DNA of 64,000 nt from Mesorhizobium sp. AR10 (GTDB lineage Bacteria > Pseudomonadota > Alphaproteobacteria > Rhizobiales > Rhizobiaceae), in contig NZ_CP080524.1 of assembly GCF_024746795.1 (NCBI RefSeq), positions 3,760,001-3,824,000 of the forward strand. The letters run 5' to 3'. The notes under the pieces were generated by a model, which saw only the letters and a program-made list of their open reading frames with translations, searched no databases and had not been told where the DNA came from. Positions within the stretch are counted from its first letter, which is position 1; each line of letters opens with the position of its first letter. Positions 7,389 through 15,648 of the stretch are shown here, piece by piece. A program made the position numbers and the translations under genes.

Positions 7389-7805
7389 GGTCCATGCTCC
7401 CGCCGTCGCTGGTACATCCGCAGTCGACGGCGGGTGCCGGACTTAAAGCGTACACCGGCCAATGCGGGAGTTCCCGCGCTAGTGAATTTACTGCCACATT
7501 CAGCAGTCACTCAATTAATGTTAAGTGCGGCTGGCCATCATCCTTTCAGACGAAGGAACCTAATGCCGTTAGAGGCAGGCGCCATGGAGTGACTTTGTCC
7601 ACAGGTTATGAAGAGACGAAATCGCCCGAGGACAAGCGCGCCTCGTCAGTTTATTATTAGCGCGGGCTTAACTGCCCTCCACAGTCTGCCCGTTGCCAAG
7701 ATCTTTAAGGGATCGGCAGCGGGCCTTTTGTGTTGCCGCTTGTGACACTCCAAGCGCTATGCCACACCGCCGTGTCCTTAGCGACACAAGTGGCGTTTCG
7801 CTTGC
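7389..7805. other. Gene-poor stretch after the ligase relic
   Basis: No frame in these roughly 400 bases has a recognisable product. The stretch has a short GCGGGA-GTT-CCCGC hairpin near 7473 and the terminator-like hairpin at 7689-7729, annotated separately. Plus-strand transcription ending at that hairpin could yield a small RNA, but no promoter was pinned down. Confidence 0.4.
7689..7729 (+). terminator. Hairpin with T-tract, possible rho-independent terminator
   Basis: The arms CCCGTTGCC (7689-7697) and GGCAGCGGG (7715-7723) pair over nine positions with one G-T wobble. An inner GATC/GATC pair extends the stem, and CCTTTTG follows. Nothing obviously coding lies directly upstream on the + strand, so it may terminate a small RNA or a decayed gene. 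Confidence 0.5.
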
Positions 7806-7997
7806 CTAGATCCTATTAAAGTCGGCAAGCCCTAAACGAAGCCGTTGGCCCTCCGCAAAGGCGAGAGCGTAGGATTCCAGTTCGAATGAGCGGGTAAGTT
7901 CCTGCTCTTCCTCGACCACGCGGACAAACCATTCGCCGTAGGCTTCAACCACTTCGACCACAGGCTGGCGAGTGCCAGTTCCTCTAACGTCATCCAT
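7806..7997 (-). CDS. Small conserved-type hypothetical protein
   Basis: The protein has 63 residues and is acidic in the middle (RVVEEEQELTRSFELESYALAFAEGQRLRLGL). It is short, well formed and in high-GC codon use like its neighbours. The pattern of a strand pair (VVEVVEAYGEWFVRVVEEEQE) followed by a helix resembles small rhizobial proteins of unknown function. It has no signal peptide and no membrane segment. The ATG at 7997 is preceded by a GAGG-type site at a slightly long distance. I do not know what it does. Confidence 0.5.
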   Translation of the reverse strand: MDDVRGTGTRQPVVEVVEAYGEWFVRVVEEEQELTRSFELESYALAFAEGQRLRLGLADFNRI

Positions 7998-8090
7998 CGC
8001 GTCGCCTCGTAGGCAATGGGAAACGTCTATTGGCGCACGCTTGCGGGCCCCGATGGGATGTCCATCGGGGCACCGCCTAGCGACTAGTTC

Positions 8091-8411
8091 CTAGAAACCG
8101 TATCGGATCCAAACACGTCTGCGATAGCAGCGGGTGCGCCGGCGGCCATATCGCCAATAACGACGGCAGACCCTTCTCCAAACGCGACGTCTGTGGTGGC
8201 GGCGATGCCACCGGCGATGGTAGACAGGCTGCAATTCTGCTTCAGTACCGTCGTCCTCGAAGCCCTGTGCGTCCGGAGCATCGAGTTCATCGAGGATGCC
8301 GCTTCTGGCGCCTGGAACACCGGCCAGTGCATTGATAGGCCGAACTGTGCTCGCAATGGCCGCTGCCCCTGCAATGCCAAACATCGTTGTCAAAAATGAT
8401 CGCCGATCCAT
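8091..8411 (-). CDS. Tat-exported protein with Arg/His/aromatic-rich tail
   Basis: The protein has 106 residues. The N-terminus MDRRSFLTTMFGIAGAAAIAS is a twin-arginine signal (RRSFL) with a short hydrophobic core; cleavage after 'NALA' near residue 30 is plausible. A short acidic linker follows (about residues 36-57). The last 45 residues are almost only Arg, His, Trp, Tyr and Val (for example HRRWHRRHHRRRVWRRV). The ribosome-binding site GGGAGG lies 6-7 bases before the ATG. A folded enzyme is unlikely; nucleic-acid, phosphate or envelope binding is possible. No family function is known to me. Confidence 0.65.
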   Translation of the reverse strand: MDRRSFLTTMFGIAGAAAIASTVRPINALAGVPGARSGILDELDAPDAQGFEDDGTEAELQPVYHRRWHRRHHRRRVWRRVCRRYWRYGRRRTRCYRRRVWIRYGF

Positions 8412-8797
8412 GGGAAACCTCCCGATCTTCTAGCCCTTCACAAGGGCAGCTAGCGCAGTGAATTCAAAAGGGAAGGGCGTATATCGCGACCGAGCTACGG
8501 CTTCCCAGTCGAACAATCGGTTGGAACAAGTCCTTCGTACCGTTGTCATCGAGCGCAACTGTGAGACCGTCGCCCGCGAAGCAGTTACAGAGCCACGCGA
8601 GGCTGACGCGCCGTCGCAGAGAATCTTTATCGCGAAGGTGGCTATCAGCCGGATTTTGCAGGTTGCCTTGGGAGAACGACTTCGCAAGAGAAAAAGCCGT
8701 TGGCCGGGCTAGCCGCGATGCCGGTCTGCTGTACGTTGAAAACAGCCCAAATCTCACGCGTCAAATGGACAGGCAATGATGTCATGCCGAACGAGTG
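8412..8797. other. Intergenic region without a supported gene
   Basis: These 386 bases separate two minus-strand genes and contain the promoter region of the Tat-signal protein. A plus frame (8458-8712, GTG start) and a minus frame (8464-8757) are open but show no family pattern, signal or good ribosome-binding site. The composition is less GC-rich than the flanks, compatible with decayed sequence. Confidence 0.35.
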
Positions 8798-9793
8798 CTA
8801 GAACTGCCTGGGTGGCCAGAACCTTGCGGCTACGATGGTGAGAAAGCCGGTGATTAGAATCCAGGCTTGCACTTCGCGTTTGCTGGCTGTGAGGAGGCAC
8901 GATGGCTGCAGCGGTCGAGCATTCTCTGCCTCCACTATCGGTTGGAGATCCGAGCGGCTGCCGAAACGCACCGAGTAGGCTCGCGTGAATTCAGCCCCGA
9001 GCAAGAAGATCTCGGACGTGTAGTAAACCCAGAGCAACACGACCAGCAGTGCACCGGCCGCACCATAGGAAGATGCGATCGCACTGGTTCCGATGTACCA
9101 GCCGATCAGCGACTTGCCGATCGTGAAGAGCAAAGCGGTCACCACTGCGCCAATTCCGACGTCACGCCACTGGAGGGACCGGTCCGGCAGAATTTTATAG
9201 ATCGCGGCAAACAGAGCGGAAATCAGAACGAACGATACAATGCCATTTATCGATGCGAGAATGATTGTGCCGAGCGGCAAATGGGCATTGATAGTTGCGC
9301 CAAGCGCGGAAATGGCGGTGCTCGCTGCCAATGAAACAAGCAGCAAGAATCCCAACGCCGCCACGAGGCCCAGGCTGGCGGCCCGCGCCCGCACCAATCC
9401 AGACAACGACATACCGGCAGGCTCGATCTTCCAGATTTTGTTAAGCGAAAGCTGCATTTCGCCAAACACCCCTGAGGCTGTAACGAAAAGGGTGACGATG
9501 CCCACCAGGGTGGCAAAAGTGCCAGCGGTTCTGTGAGATGCGCTTTCAATAGTGGCGCGCAGCAGGTCGGCGCTCTCCGAACCCATGACGCCTGCGATCT
9601 CGGCCGACAATGCCACCTGCGCCGCTTCATGACCGATGGCAAGTCCGGCCACAGCGACGACGATCAGCAGTATGGGCGCCAGAGACGTAACGGCATAGAA
9701 CGCCATCGCCGCGCCGTGGCTCAGAGCGTTGTCGTTGATGAAGCCGGCAATGCTTTGCTTACCGAGAATCCAGGCTTCGCGTAGCAGCCGCAT
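8798..9793 (-). CDS. YihY/virulence factor BrkB family membrane protein
   Basis: This is a 331-residue inner-membrane protein of the YihY/BrkB family (formerly called RNase BN by mistake); its substrate or role is not settled. The sequence has the family hallmarks: 'NALSHGAAMAFYAVTSLAPILL' in the first transmembrane segment (residues 22-43), a central 'GVFGEMQLSLNKIW' motif, and a series of hydrophobic helices to 'GAAGALLVVLLWVYYTSEIFLLGAEFTRAY' near residues 243-272. The 60-residue tail ends in one more hydrophobic stretch. It stands alone on the minus strand. Confidence 0.88.
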   Translation of the reverse strand: MRLLREAWILGKQSIAGFINDNALSHGAAMAFYAVTSLAPILLIVVAVAGLAIGHEAAQVALSAEIAGVMGSESADLLRATIESASHRTAGTFATLVGIVTLFVTASGVFGEMQLSLNKIWKIEPAGMSLSGLVRARAASLGLVAALGFLLLVSLAASTAISALGATINAHLPLGTIILASINGIVSFVLISALFAAIYKILPDRSLQWRDVGIGAVVTALLFTIGKSLIGWYIGTSAIASSYGAAGALLVVLLWVYYTSEIFLLGAEFTRAYSVRFGSRSDLQPIVEAENARPLQPSCLLTASKREVQAWILITGFLTIVAARFWPPRQF

Positions 9794-10005
9794 TTCCAGG
9801 CCCCCATTACTTCCCGAGGTATCTAGAACTGTTGCTCAGAGGCCCCAGGTCAAGGCCGCGGTTTCTGCGGCACGGAAGAGTTTGCCACACCTGCTCACCG
9901 GAGCCGCACACCCATCGCTGATGGCGCCCACGCACAGCACAGGCCCAGATGAACACTGGATTCAGAGAAGGCTGAGGCGGTCGAGAAACTGCTCGATATC
10001 CCGAC

Positions 10006-10110
10006 CTTGCCGCCGCGCTGGAAAGCGAACAGTTAAAGAAATTCCTCGACTAGGTCCCGATCGCCATCGCCGTTTCAGACCTGAACGCGCAGGTCGGAGC
10101 GGAAGGCAGC
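10006..10110 (+). pseudogene. Possible relic of a PAS-domain sensor kinase
   Basis: Bases 10009-10071 read 'AAALESEQLKKFLD', then an in-frame TAG (10051-10053), then 'VPIAIAVSDL'. This looks like the start of the PAS domain in rhizobial HWE-type sensor kinases (LESEQFK.FLD.VPIAI). Just upstream another frame reads 'KAEAVEKLLDIP'. No further domain can be followed. The rest of 9794-10220 holds nothing I recognise. I regard this as a tentative gene remnant beside tRNA-Glu. Confidence 0.35.
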
Positions 10111-10220
10111 CAAGTCTGGAGCTTCATACTAGCGGTCATGATTCCATCAATCTCCACCGCTCGCCAGACGACAGATATTAGACGACTTTGCCGGACAATC
10201 GGCTAAGTGCTTGATTTATC

Positions 10221-10295
10221 TGGTACGCCCAAGGGGAATCGAACCCCTGTTACCGCCGTGAAAGGGCGGTGTCCTGACCGCTAGACGATGGGCGC
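10221..10295 (-). tRNA. tRNA-Glu (anticodon UUC)
   Basis: The minus strand folds as a tRNA. The acceptor GCGCCCA pairs with TGGGCGT, followed by discriminator A and an encoded CCA. The D-arm region has TCTAGCGGTC, the anticodon stem CGCCC-TTTCACG-style loop carries TTC, and the T-arm is AGGGGTTCGATTCCCCT. The tRNA has 75 bases including CCA. The first acceptor pair is a G-T wobble. No repeat of its 3' end, as expected of an integrated element, was seen nearby. Confidence 0.95.
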
Positions 10296-10492
10296 GCTCA
10301 GATGAGAGCGGTTTATAGTTGCGTTGCGCCGAACCGGCAACCCGTCTGTCGCCGCCTGCGACAACTTTTTTCAGATGCCGAAAATCGCGCATTTCCGCCA
10401 AGCCGGCATGGGTCCGCTGCAATGCGCGTCATCCCTCAGCCGGCGATCTGCGAACGTTCGGTAGCACGTGAAAAGAACTGAAGCCTGGTTCC

Positions 10493-10511
10493 ATCCCGAT
10501 GAAATCGGGAT
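10493..10511 (-). terminator. Hairpin after the M15-like lipoprotein gene
   Basis: ATCCCGAT and ATCGGGAT pair perfectly around GAA, six bases beyond the stop of the minus-strand gene. No T-run follows, so termination is likely but not proven. A similar CCCGAT/ATCG hairpin lies after the diguanylate cyclase gene at 48976-48998. Confidence 0.45.
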
Positions 10512-10517
10512 CGCGGT

Positions 10518-11762
10518 CTAGCTGCTGCGCCTGCGGCAGCGCCAGTTCCAGTCGCGCTCGGGGCCGACATCGATGTGGACGGAGTCGGTGTGGCAGTAGG
10601 TGCCGACGCCGCCGCGGCCGGGCATGGTGCGGATATAGTTCGCCAGTTCCCACTTGGAGACGCCCGGAACCTGGATGTCGGCGGCGGCGCAATACATGTG
10701 CAGCGAATTCCTGGCGCCGTTGGCGCGGCGGTTGCGGGCCGGGTCGCGATAGCCCGAAGTTACAACCATCTTCCTGCCGTAGTGGCCCTCGATCGTCTTC
10801 AGCACACGGACCAGCGAGGGCTTCAGGCAGGCGACGTCGACGCTCTCGTTCTGCTTCAGAAGGCCGTTGGGCGCCAGCCGGGCGAGGCCGGCCGCGGACG
10901 CCACCTGATAGGCGCCGCCCTCATCTTCGTTCAGATCGACGTCGCTCTCGTCGTCGAGGCCGGATTTGCGCTTGATCTCGAACAGCGCCGTCTTGCGCAC
11001 GCCGGGCAGCGCGTCGCTGGTGTAATTGCTGGTATCGCCGCCGGTCGAGGCCAGTTGCACCGGCTTTTCAGCCGAACTGGCAGAAGCCAGCGTGATGATC
11101 GGCTTTGCCGCCGCCTTGGCCTGCACGGCCGCGGCGGGCTGCTCGCCAGAGCGTGTGTTGATCAGCGGCGCAGGGGCTGCCGAGACGGGCGTGGTGCTGA
11201 ACAGCGAGGCGAGGAACCCCTTCTTCGGCGCATTGATCTGCTGCTGCGGCGCCTCACCAGCGGTCACATAGACCGGGTTGTCCATTGCCGGGGCTGCGGG
11301 CTTGGCATCCGACTTCGGCGCAATGGCGCTGGCATTGGCTGCGGCGATCTTCTGGGCCACTGCGTCGGTCTCTTCGGCCGTCTGACCGGGTTGCACCAGT
11401 GGCTGCGGCGTGCTCCCGGCAATCGTCTCGGCGCCGGCAGGCACGTTGACGGGGAAGGCGGCCTCGGGCTTGGCCACCGGCACATAGGCAATCTTTTCAG
11501 GCAGAGGCGTATCGCCCTCACTCATCACGGTCGATGACGCCTCCGAGGAGGCGGACGTCACCTGTATGGACGAATCGGTCGCGGTTGCCGGCGTCGCGCT
11601 CGACGCCGCATTGATGTCGCCCGAGGTGGCGTTGTAGCCGGGCATGCCGACAGACATGTTAGGGTCGCCGACAGAGCTGCAGGACGCCAGGAACATGGAG
11701 AAAAGCGCTGCCGCTACGGTGCGGCCCTCTCTCCTCGCGAGGCGCGATCCTGCTGATTTCAA
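10518..11762 (-). CDS. DUF882 / peptidase M15-like lipoprotein
   Basis: This 414-residue envelope protein belongs to the YcbK/DUF882 group, related to zinc D-Ala-D-Ala carboxypeptidases and thought to act on peptidoglycan. The N-terminus has a lipoprotein signal with lipobox FLASC (Cys28). Residues about 30-290 are a low-complexity Ala/Pro/Thr-rich spacer. The C-terminal catalytic domain has 'YGRKMVVTSGYRDPARNR', 'SLHMYCAAADI' (His and Asp ligands) and 'DSVHIDVGP' (second His). The start is TTG at 11762, with GGGGGA about 10 bases upstream; no ATG precedes the signal. It is transcribed alone. Confidence 0.85.
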   Translation of the reverse strand: MKSAGSRLARREGRTVAAALFSMFLASCSSVGDPNMSVGMPGYNATSGDINAASSATPATATDSSIQVTSASSEASSTVMSEGDTPLPEKIAYVPVAKPEAAFPVNVPAGAETIAGSTPQPLVQPGQTAEETDAVAQKIAAANASAIAPKSDAKPAAPAMDNPVYVTAGEAPQQQINAPKKGFLASLFSTTPVSAAPAPLINTRSGEQPAAAVQAKAAAKPIITLASASSAEKPVQLASTGGDTSNYTSDALPGVRKTALFEIKRKSGLDDESDVDLNEDEGGAYQVASAAGLARLAPNGLLKQNESVDVACLKPSLVRVLKTIEGHYGRKMVVTSGYRDPARNRRANGARNSLHMYCAAADIQVPGVSKWELANYIRTMPGRGGVGTYCHTDSVHIDVGPERDWNWRCRRRSS

Positions 11763-11982
11763 AACAAAATTCCCCCTCGGTGTCCGGCCGGCTTGTCATT
11801 GGCGTGGCGTCGATCTGCCCCGTTGCAATGACCTTGTTCCCGATCCGGAAACGAGACCTGTGTCAAATCTGCAAGCCCCGAACTTATTCGTTTGTAGAAG
11901 GCGAATTGAGGCTGCCAAACGGTTGACGCCACCATTTCGACCTGTTTTGGCGGCCCGTCAACTCACCAGACATTACAGTCTG

Positions 11983-13818
11983 TTACACTCGCACCTTGAC
12001 ATAGGTGCCCGGCGCATCTCCAAGCGTTTTCATATGCTTGCCGGGTTTGCGGGCTGGAACGCGGGTATCGTCCCGGGTCTCGACCCAGTGTTGCCAGTGC
12101 GTCCACCAGGAGCCGGGATGCTCCACCGCGGTAGCGAACCAGCGATCGAAATCCCCCACCGGCTTGCCGCCGGTCCAGTACTGGTACTTCTTCGCCGCCG
12201 GCGGGTTGACGACGCCAGCGATGTGGCCGGAGCCGGCCATGACGTAGTCGACCTTGCCGCCGAAATATTTCGAGCCGAGGAACACCGAAAGCGCCGGCGC
12301 GATGTGATCTTCCTTCGAGGCGAGATTGTAGATCGGGATGGTGATGTCAGCGAGCGAAACCACGCGGCCGGCCAGTTCCATCTTGCTTTGCGACAGGTTG
12401 TTTTCGAGATAGCAGTTGCGCAGATAGAAGGAATGGTTGGCCGCGCCCATGCGGGTCGAATCGGCATTCCAGTAGAGCAGGTCGAAGGGCAGGGGATCCT
12501 TGCCGCGCATGTAGTTGTTGATGACGTAAGGCCAGATCAGGTCGCCCGAGCGCAGCATGTTGAAGGCGGTCGCCATCTTGGTGCCGTCGAGATAGCCCTT
12601 TTCATGCATCGATTTTTCGACGGCCGCGACCTGATCCTCGTCGACGAATACTTTCAGGTCGCCGGCATGGGTGAAGTCGACCTGCGTGGTGAAAAAGGTC
12701 GCCGATTTGATGCGGTTGTCGCCTTCCTGCGCCAGCAGCGCCAGGGCCGCGGCGAGCAGCGTTCCGCCAACGCAATAGCCGATGGCGTTGACGTCCTTTT
12801 CGCCGGTGGCTCTTTCAATCGTGTCGAGGCCATATTGCAGGCCCTCTCTGATATAGGCCTCCCAGCTCTTGGTGCCGTGACGTTCATCGGGATTGATCCA
12901 GGAGATGACGAAGACGGTGTGGCCCTGCTCGACCGCCCAGCGGATGAAGGATTTCTGCGGGTTGAGATCGAGAATGTAGAACTTGTTGATCCATGGCGGG
13001 CAGATCAGCAGCGGCCGCTTGAGTACGGTTTCGGTCGAGGGATCGTACTGGATGATCTCGGCGACATCGCTGCGGCCCACCACCTTGCCTGGCGTGGTGG
13101 CGAGGTTCTTGCCGATCTCGAAAGACGAATAATCGGCCTGCCTCAGTTTCAGGTCGCCCTTGCCGGCGACGATGTCCTCGGCCAGCATCTTCATTCCGCG
13201 CACCAGGTTTTCGCCATCCGAGGCGATGGTCTCGCGAAACAGTTCCGGATTGGTCAGGATGAAATTCGACGGCGAGATGGCGTTGGACACCTGCTTGACG
13301 TAGAAGCTGGCCTTGTGGCGGGTGTGCTCGTCCAGACCATCGGCGTGCTCGACCAGTTCGGCTGCCCAGCGCGAGGTGACGAGATAGGCCTGTTTCAGGA
13401 AATCGAAGAAAGCGTTGCGGCCCCATTCGGGGTCGAGGAAGCGCTTGTCGCCGCGCTCGGGCTTGACCGCATCGTCGGGGCCTTCAGTGCCGGGACTGAC
13501 GCGCTGGATGGCGTTCGCCCAGACCGTCATGTAACCGCCGAACAGCCGCGTCTGCGCTTCCAGCGCGCGCTGCGGATCGGAAAGCCAGTATTCGCTGAGC
13601 TTCGAGAAGGTCTTGACCATATCGACGACCGGCTCGGCGACATGGTCGCGCACTTCGCCTTTTTCGCGCGGCTCGGCCCATGCGGAAGCCGCTTTGCCGG
13701 CCTGTTCGACCATGCGCGCCATGTTCAGCGCAAAGCGTTCCGGGTCCTTCACCAGATATTGCTCGACGGTCGAGGGTCCGCCATCTTCCGTTTTGCCCGA
13801 ATCGGGTGTTTTGGACAT
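11983..13818 (-). CDS. phaC: Class I poly(3-hydroxyalkanoate) synthase
   Basis: PhaC polymerises 3-hydroxyacyl-CoA into polyhydroxyalkanoate storage granules. The 611-residue length is normal for class I. The lipase-like box G-Y-C-V-G-G holds the catalytic Cys at residue 349. The downstream Asp and His lie in the 'NLASKEDHIAP' and 'AGSGHIAGVVNPP' motifs, and 'PPWINKFYILDL' is the family N-terminal catalytic-domain motif. I took ATG 13818; the longer frame to 14082 is not needed. It is divergent from a small lipoprotein and the aminotransferase-hom genes. No phaA/phaB is adjacent. Confidence 0.95.
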   Translation of the reverse strand: MSKTPDSGKTEDGGPSTVEQYLVKDPERFALNMARMVEQAGKAASAWAEPREKGEVRDHVAEPVVDMVKTFSKLSEYWLSDPQRALEAQTRLFGGYMTVWANAIQRVSPGTEGPDDAVKPERGDKRFLDPEWGRNAFFDFLKQAYLVTSRWAAELVEHADGLDEHTRHKASFYVKQVSNAISPSNFILTNPELFRETIASDGENLVRGMKMLAEDIVAGKGDLKLRQADYSSFEIGKNLATTPGKVVGRSDVAEIIQYDPSTETVLKRPLLICPPWINKFYILDLNPQKSFIRWAVEQGHTVFVISWINPDERHGTKSWEAYIREGLQYGLDTIERATGEKDVNAIGYCVGGTLLAAALALLAQEGDNRIKSATFFTTQVDFTHAGDLKVFVDEDQVAAVEKSMHEKGYLDGTKMATAFNMLRSGDLIWPYVINNYMRGKDPLPFDLLYWNADSTRMGAANHSFYLRNCYLENNLSQSKMELAGRVVSLADITIPIYNLASKEDHIAPALSVFLGSKYFGGKVDYVMAGSGHIAGVVNPPAAKKYQYWTGGKPVGDFDRWFATAVEHPGSWWTHWQHWVETRDDTRVPARKPGKHMKTLGDAPGTYVKVRV

Positions 13819-13915
13819 GGTTCGCGGGGTTCCTCCCGAGGCGTTTTCTTGACATATTATCATGGGACATCTGACCGGGTCCAATGCGCTGTACCCCGGC
13901 TGCCAGGAAAACAAT

Positions 13916-14323
13916 ATGACGATTAATATTGGCGAGACTGTTTTTTCGGGCGCCGGTCGTTTTTGCCGCATCGCCGTTGCCTTGCTGGCAACCGGAGGCG
14001 CCCTGCTGGCGGTGGGCGGCTGCACGAGCAGCAACAAGGAAGGCGCTGCACCTGTCGCCCTCGTCGCCGGCGCGCAGGACACCGGCTCCTATCCGAACCT
14101 GAACATCCCGCCGCAGGTTGCAGCCCAGCAGCTCACGGACGAGGAGCGCAACACCAAGCTCGCCCAGTTGAAGGCCGATCAGCAGGCGCAACTCGGCAAG
14201 GGCGGCCGCACGACAGCCACGAACCCGGCGGCGCTGAATACGCTGGCGAAAAATCATGGCGACGAGACGCTGAAGCAGATCGAGGCCAAATGCGACCCCG
14301 CCCTCGACCCTACCTGCAAATAG
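13916..14323 (+). CDS. Small lipoprotein of unknown function
   Basis: The protein has 135 residues. The signal region 'CRIAVALLATGGALLAVGGC' ends with a lipobox-like V-G-G-C (Cys near residue 37). The mature part is helical and charged (LTDEERNTKLAQLKADQQAQL...) and ends 'CDPALDPTCK' with two Cys. The start at 13916 follows AGGAAA within a suitable distance; the frame upstream of it is not needed. It precedes the aminotransferase gene by 60 bases and may be cotranscribed. This gene position is common in rhizobia, but its role is unknown. Confidence 0.7.
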   Translation: MTINIGETVFSGAGRFCRIAVALLATGGALLAVGGCTSSNKEGAAPVALVAGAQDTGSYPNLNIPPQVAAQQLTDEERNTKLAQLKADQQAQLGKGGRTTATNPAALNTLAKNHGDETLKQIEAKCDPALDPTCK

Positions 14324-14383
14324 GGTTATATCGCGCGACCGAAACCACCTTTGCCAAACCACGTTTGATCGTCTGGAACTGAC

Positions 14384-15601
14384 ATGGAAGAATTTCACAA
14401 GGTCCGCCGGCTTCCGCCCTACGTCTTCGAGCAGGTCAACCGGCTGAAGGCCAGCGCCCGCTCTCGCGGCGCCGACATCATCGACCTTGGCATGGGCAAT
14501 CCGGATCTGCCGACGCCGAAGGCGATCGTAGACAAATTGTGCGAGGTCGTGCGCGATCCGCGCACGCATCGCTATTCGTCGTCGCGCGGCATTCCGGGCC
14601 TGCGCCGAGCCCAGGCCAATTACTATGCCCGCCGCTTTGGCGTGAAGCTCAATCCCGACACGCAAGTGGTGGCGACGCTGGGGTCGAAGGAAGGCTTTGC
14701 CAACATGGCGCAGGCGATCACCGCGCCGGGCGACGTGATCCTGTGTCCCAATCCGACCTATCCGATCCACGCTTTCGGCTTCATCATGTCGGGCGGCGTT
14801 ATCCGCTCGCTGCAGGTCGAACCGGACGACGGCTTCATCCCGGCGCTGGAGCGCGGCATCCGCCATTCGATCCCGAAGCCGCTGGCGCTGATCCTCAACT
14901 ATCCGTCGAACCCGACAGCGCTGGTCGCCTCGCTCGATTTCTACAAGGATGTCGTGGCGTTCGCCAAGAAGAACGACATCATCATCCTGTCGGACCTTGC
15001 CTATTCGGAAATCTATTTCGATGGCAATCCGCCGCCCTCGGTGCTGCAGGTGCCGGGCGCAATCGACGTGGCCGTCGAGTTCACCTCGATGTCGAAGACC
15101 TTCTCCATGCCTGGTTGGCGCATGGGCTTTGCGGTCGGCAATGAGCGGCTGATCTCGGCGCTGACACGGGTCAAATCCTATCTCGATTACGGCGCCTTCA
15201 CGCCGATCCAGGTGGCGGCCGCGCACGCGCTCAACGGCGATGGCGCCGACATTGCCGAAGTGCGCGACATCTATCACAAGCGCCGCGACGTCATGGTCGA
15301 TGCCTTCGGTCGCGCCGGCTGGACCATTCCAGCACCGGCGGCGTCGATGTTCGCCTGGGCGCCGATACCGGACCCGTTCAAGCATCTCGGTTCTCTCGAA
15401 TTCTCCAAGCTGCTGATCGAGCATGCCGACGTGGCGGTGGCGCCGGGCATCGGCTTCGGCGAGCACGGCGACGATCATGTGCGCATCGCGCTGGTCGAGA
15501 ACGAGCACCGGATCCGGCAGGCGGCGCGCAACATCAAGCGCTTCCTGGCGTCCAGCGCCAAGCAGCCCAACAATGTGGTGCCGCTCGCCGCGCATCGTTG
15601 A
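14384..15601 (+). CDS. Class I/II aminotransferase (AlaC / LL-DAP aminotransferase-like)
   Basis: This is a 405-residue PLP-dependent transaminase. Relatives are annotated either as LL-diaminopimelate aminotransferase or as the alanine/glutamate transaminase AlaC; the substrate cannot be fixed from sequence. Motifs visible: 'GMGNPDLPTP' (residues 36-45), 'LGSKEGF' (99-105), 'LNYPSNPTA' (171-179), and the PLP lysine in 'SMSKTFSMPGWRMGF' (Lys238). The gene lies 47 bases before hom, so a link to aspartate-family amino acids (Thr, Met, Lys) is likely. Confidence 0.88.
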   Translation: MEEFHKVRRLPPYVFEQVNRLKASARSRGADIIDLGMGNPDLPTPKAIVDKLCEVVRDPRTHRYSSSRGIPGLRRAQANYYARRFGVKLNPDTQVVATLGSKEGFANMAQAITAPGDVILCPNPTYPIHAFGFIMSGGVIRSLQVEPDDGFIPALERGIRHSIPKPLALILNYPSNPTALVASLDFYKDVVAFAKKNDIIILSDLAYSEIYFDGNPPPSVLQVPGAIDVAVEFTSMSKTFSMPGWRMGFAVGNERLISALTRVKSYLDYGAFTPIQVAAAHALNGDGADIAEVRDIYHKRRDVMVDAFGRAGWTIPAPAASMFAWAPIPDPFKHLGSLEFSKLLIEHADVAVAPGIGFGEHGDDHVRIALVENEHRIRQAARNIKRFLASSAKQPNNVVPLAAHR

Positions 15602-15648
15602 GCTGCCGCATATCACATCGACAGAATATTTGAGGGGCGTCGCCGGAC

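Noticed and set aside
7013..7660. 215-codon + strand frame after the Lrp gene
   Set aside because: Starts inside the Lrp gene in another frame and has no recognisable content. The ligase tail in this area lies in other frames.
8458..8757. Overlapping open frames in the gap before the BrkB gene
   Set aside because: No family resemblance or signals on either strand.
10221..10295. tRNA-Glu as an integration site of a genomic island
   Set aside because: No repeated copy of the tRNA 3' end and no integrase gene were seen in the window.
11644..13926. Very long open frame opposite phaC on the + strand
   Set aside because: It is the antisense shadow of phaC: high-GC codon bias keeps the opposite frame open. 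The product is His/Arg/Gly/Asp-rich without any family.
13484..15616. Very long minus-strand frame overlapping the phaC start and the aminotransferase
   Set aside because: It is antisense to well-supported genes, of low-complexity charged composition and without motifs.
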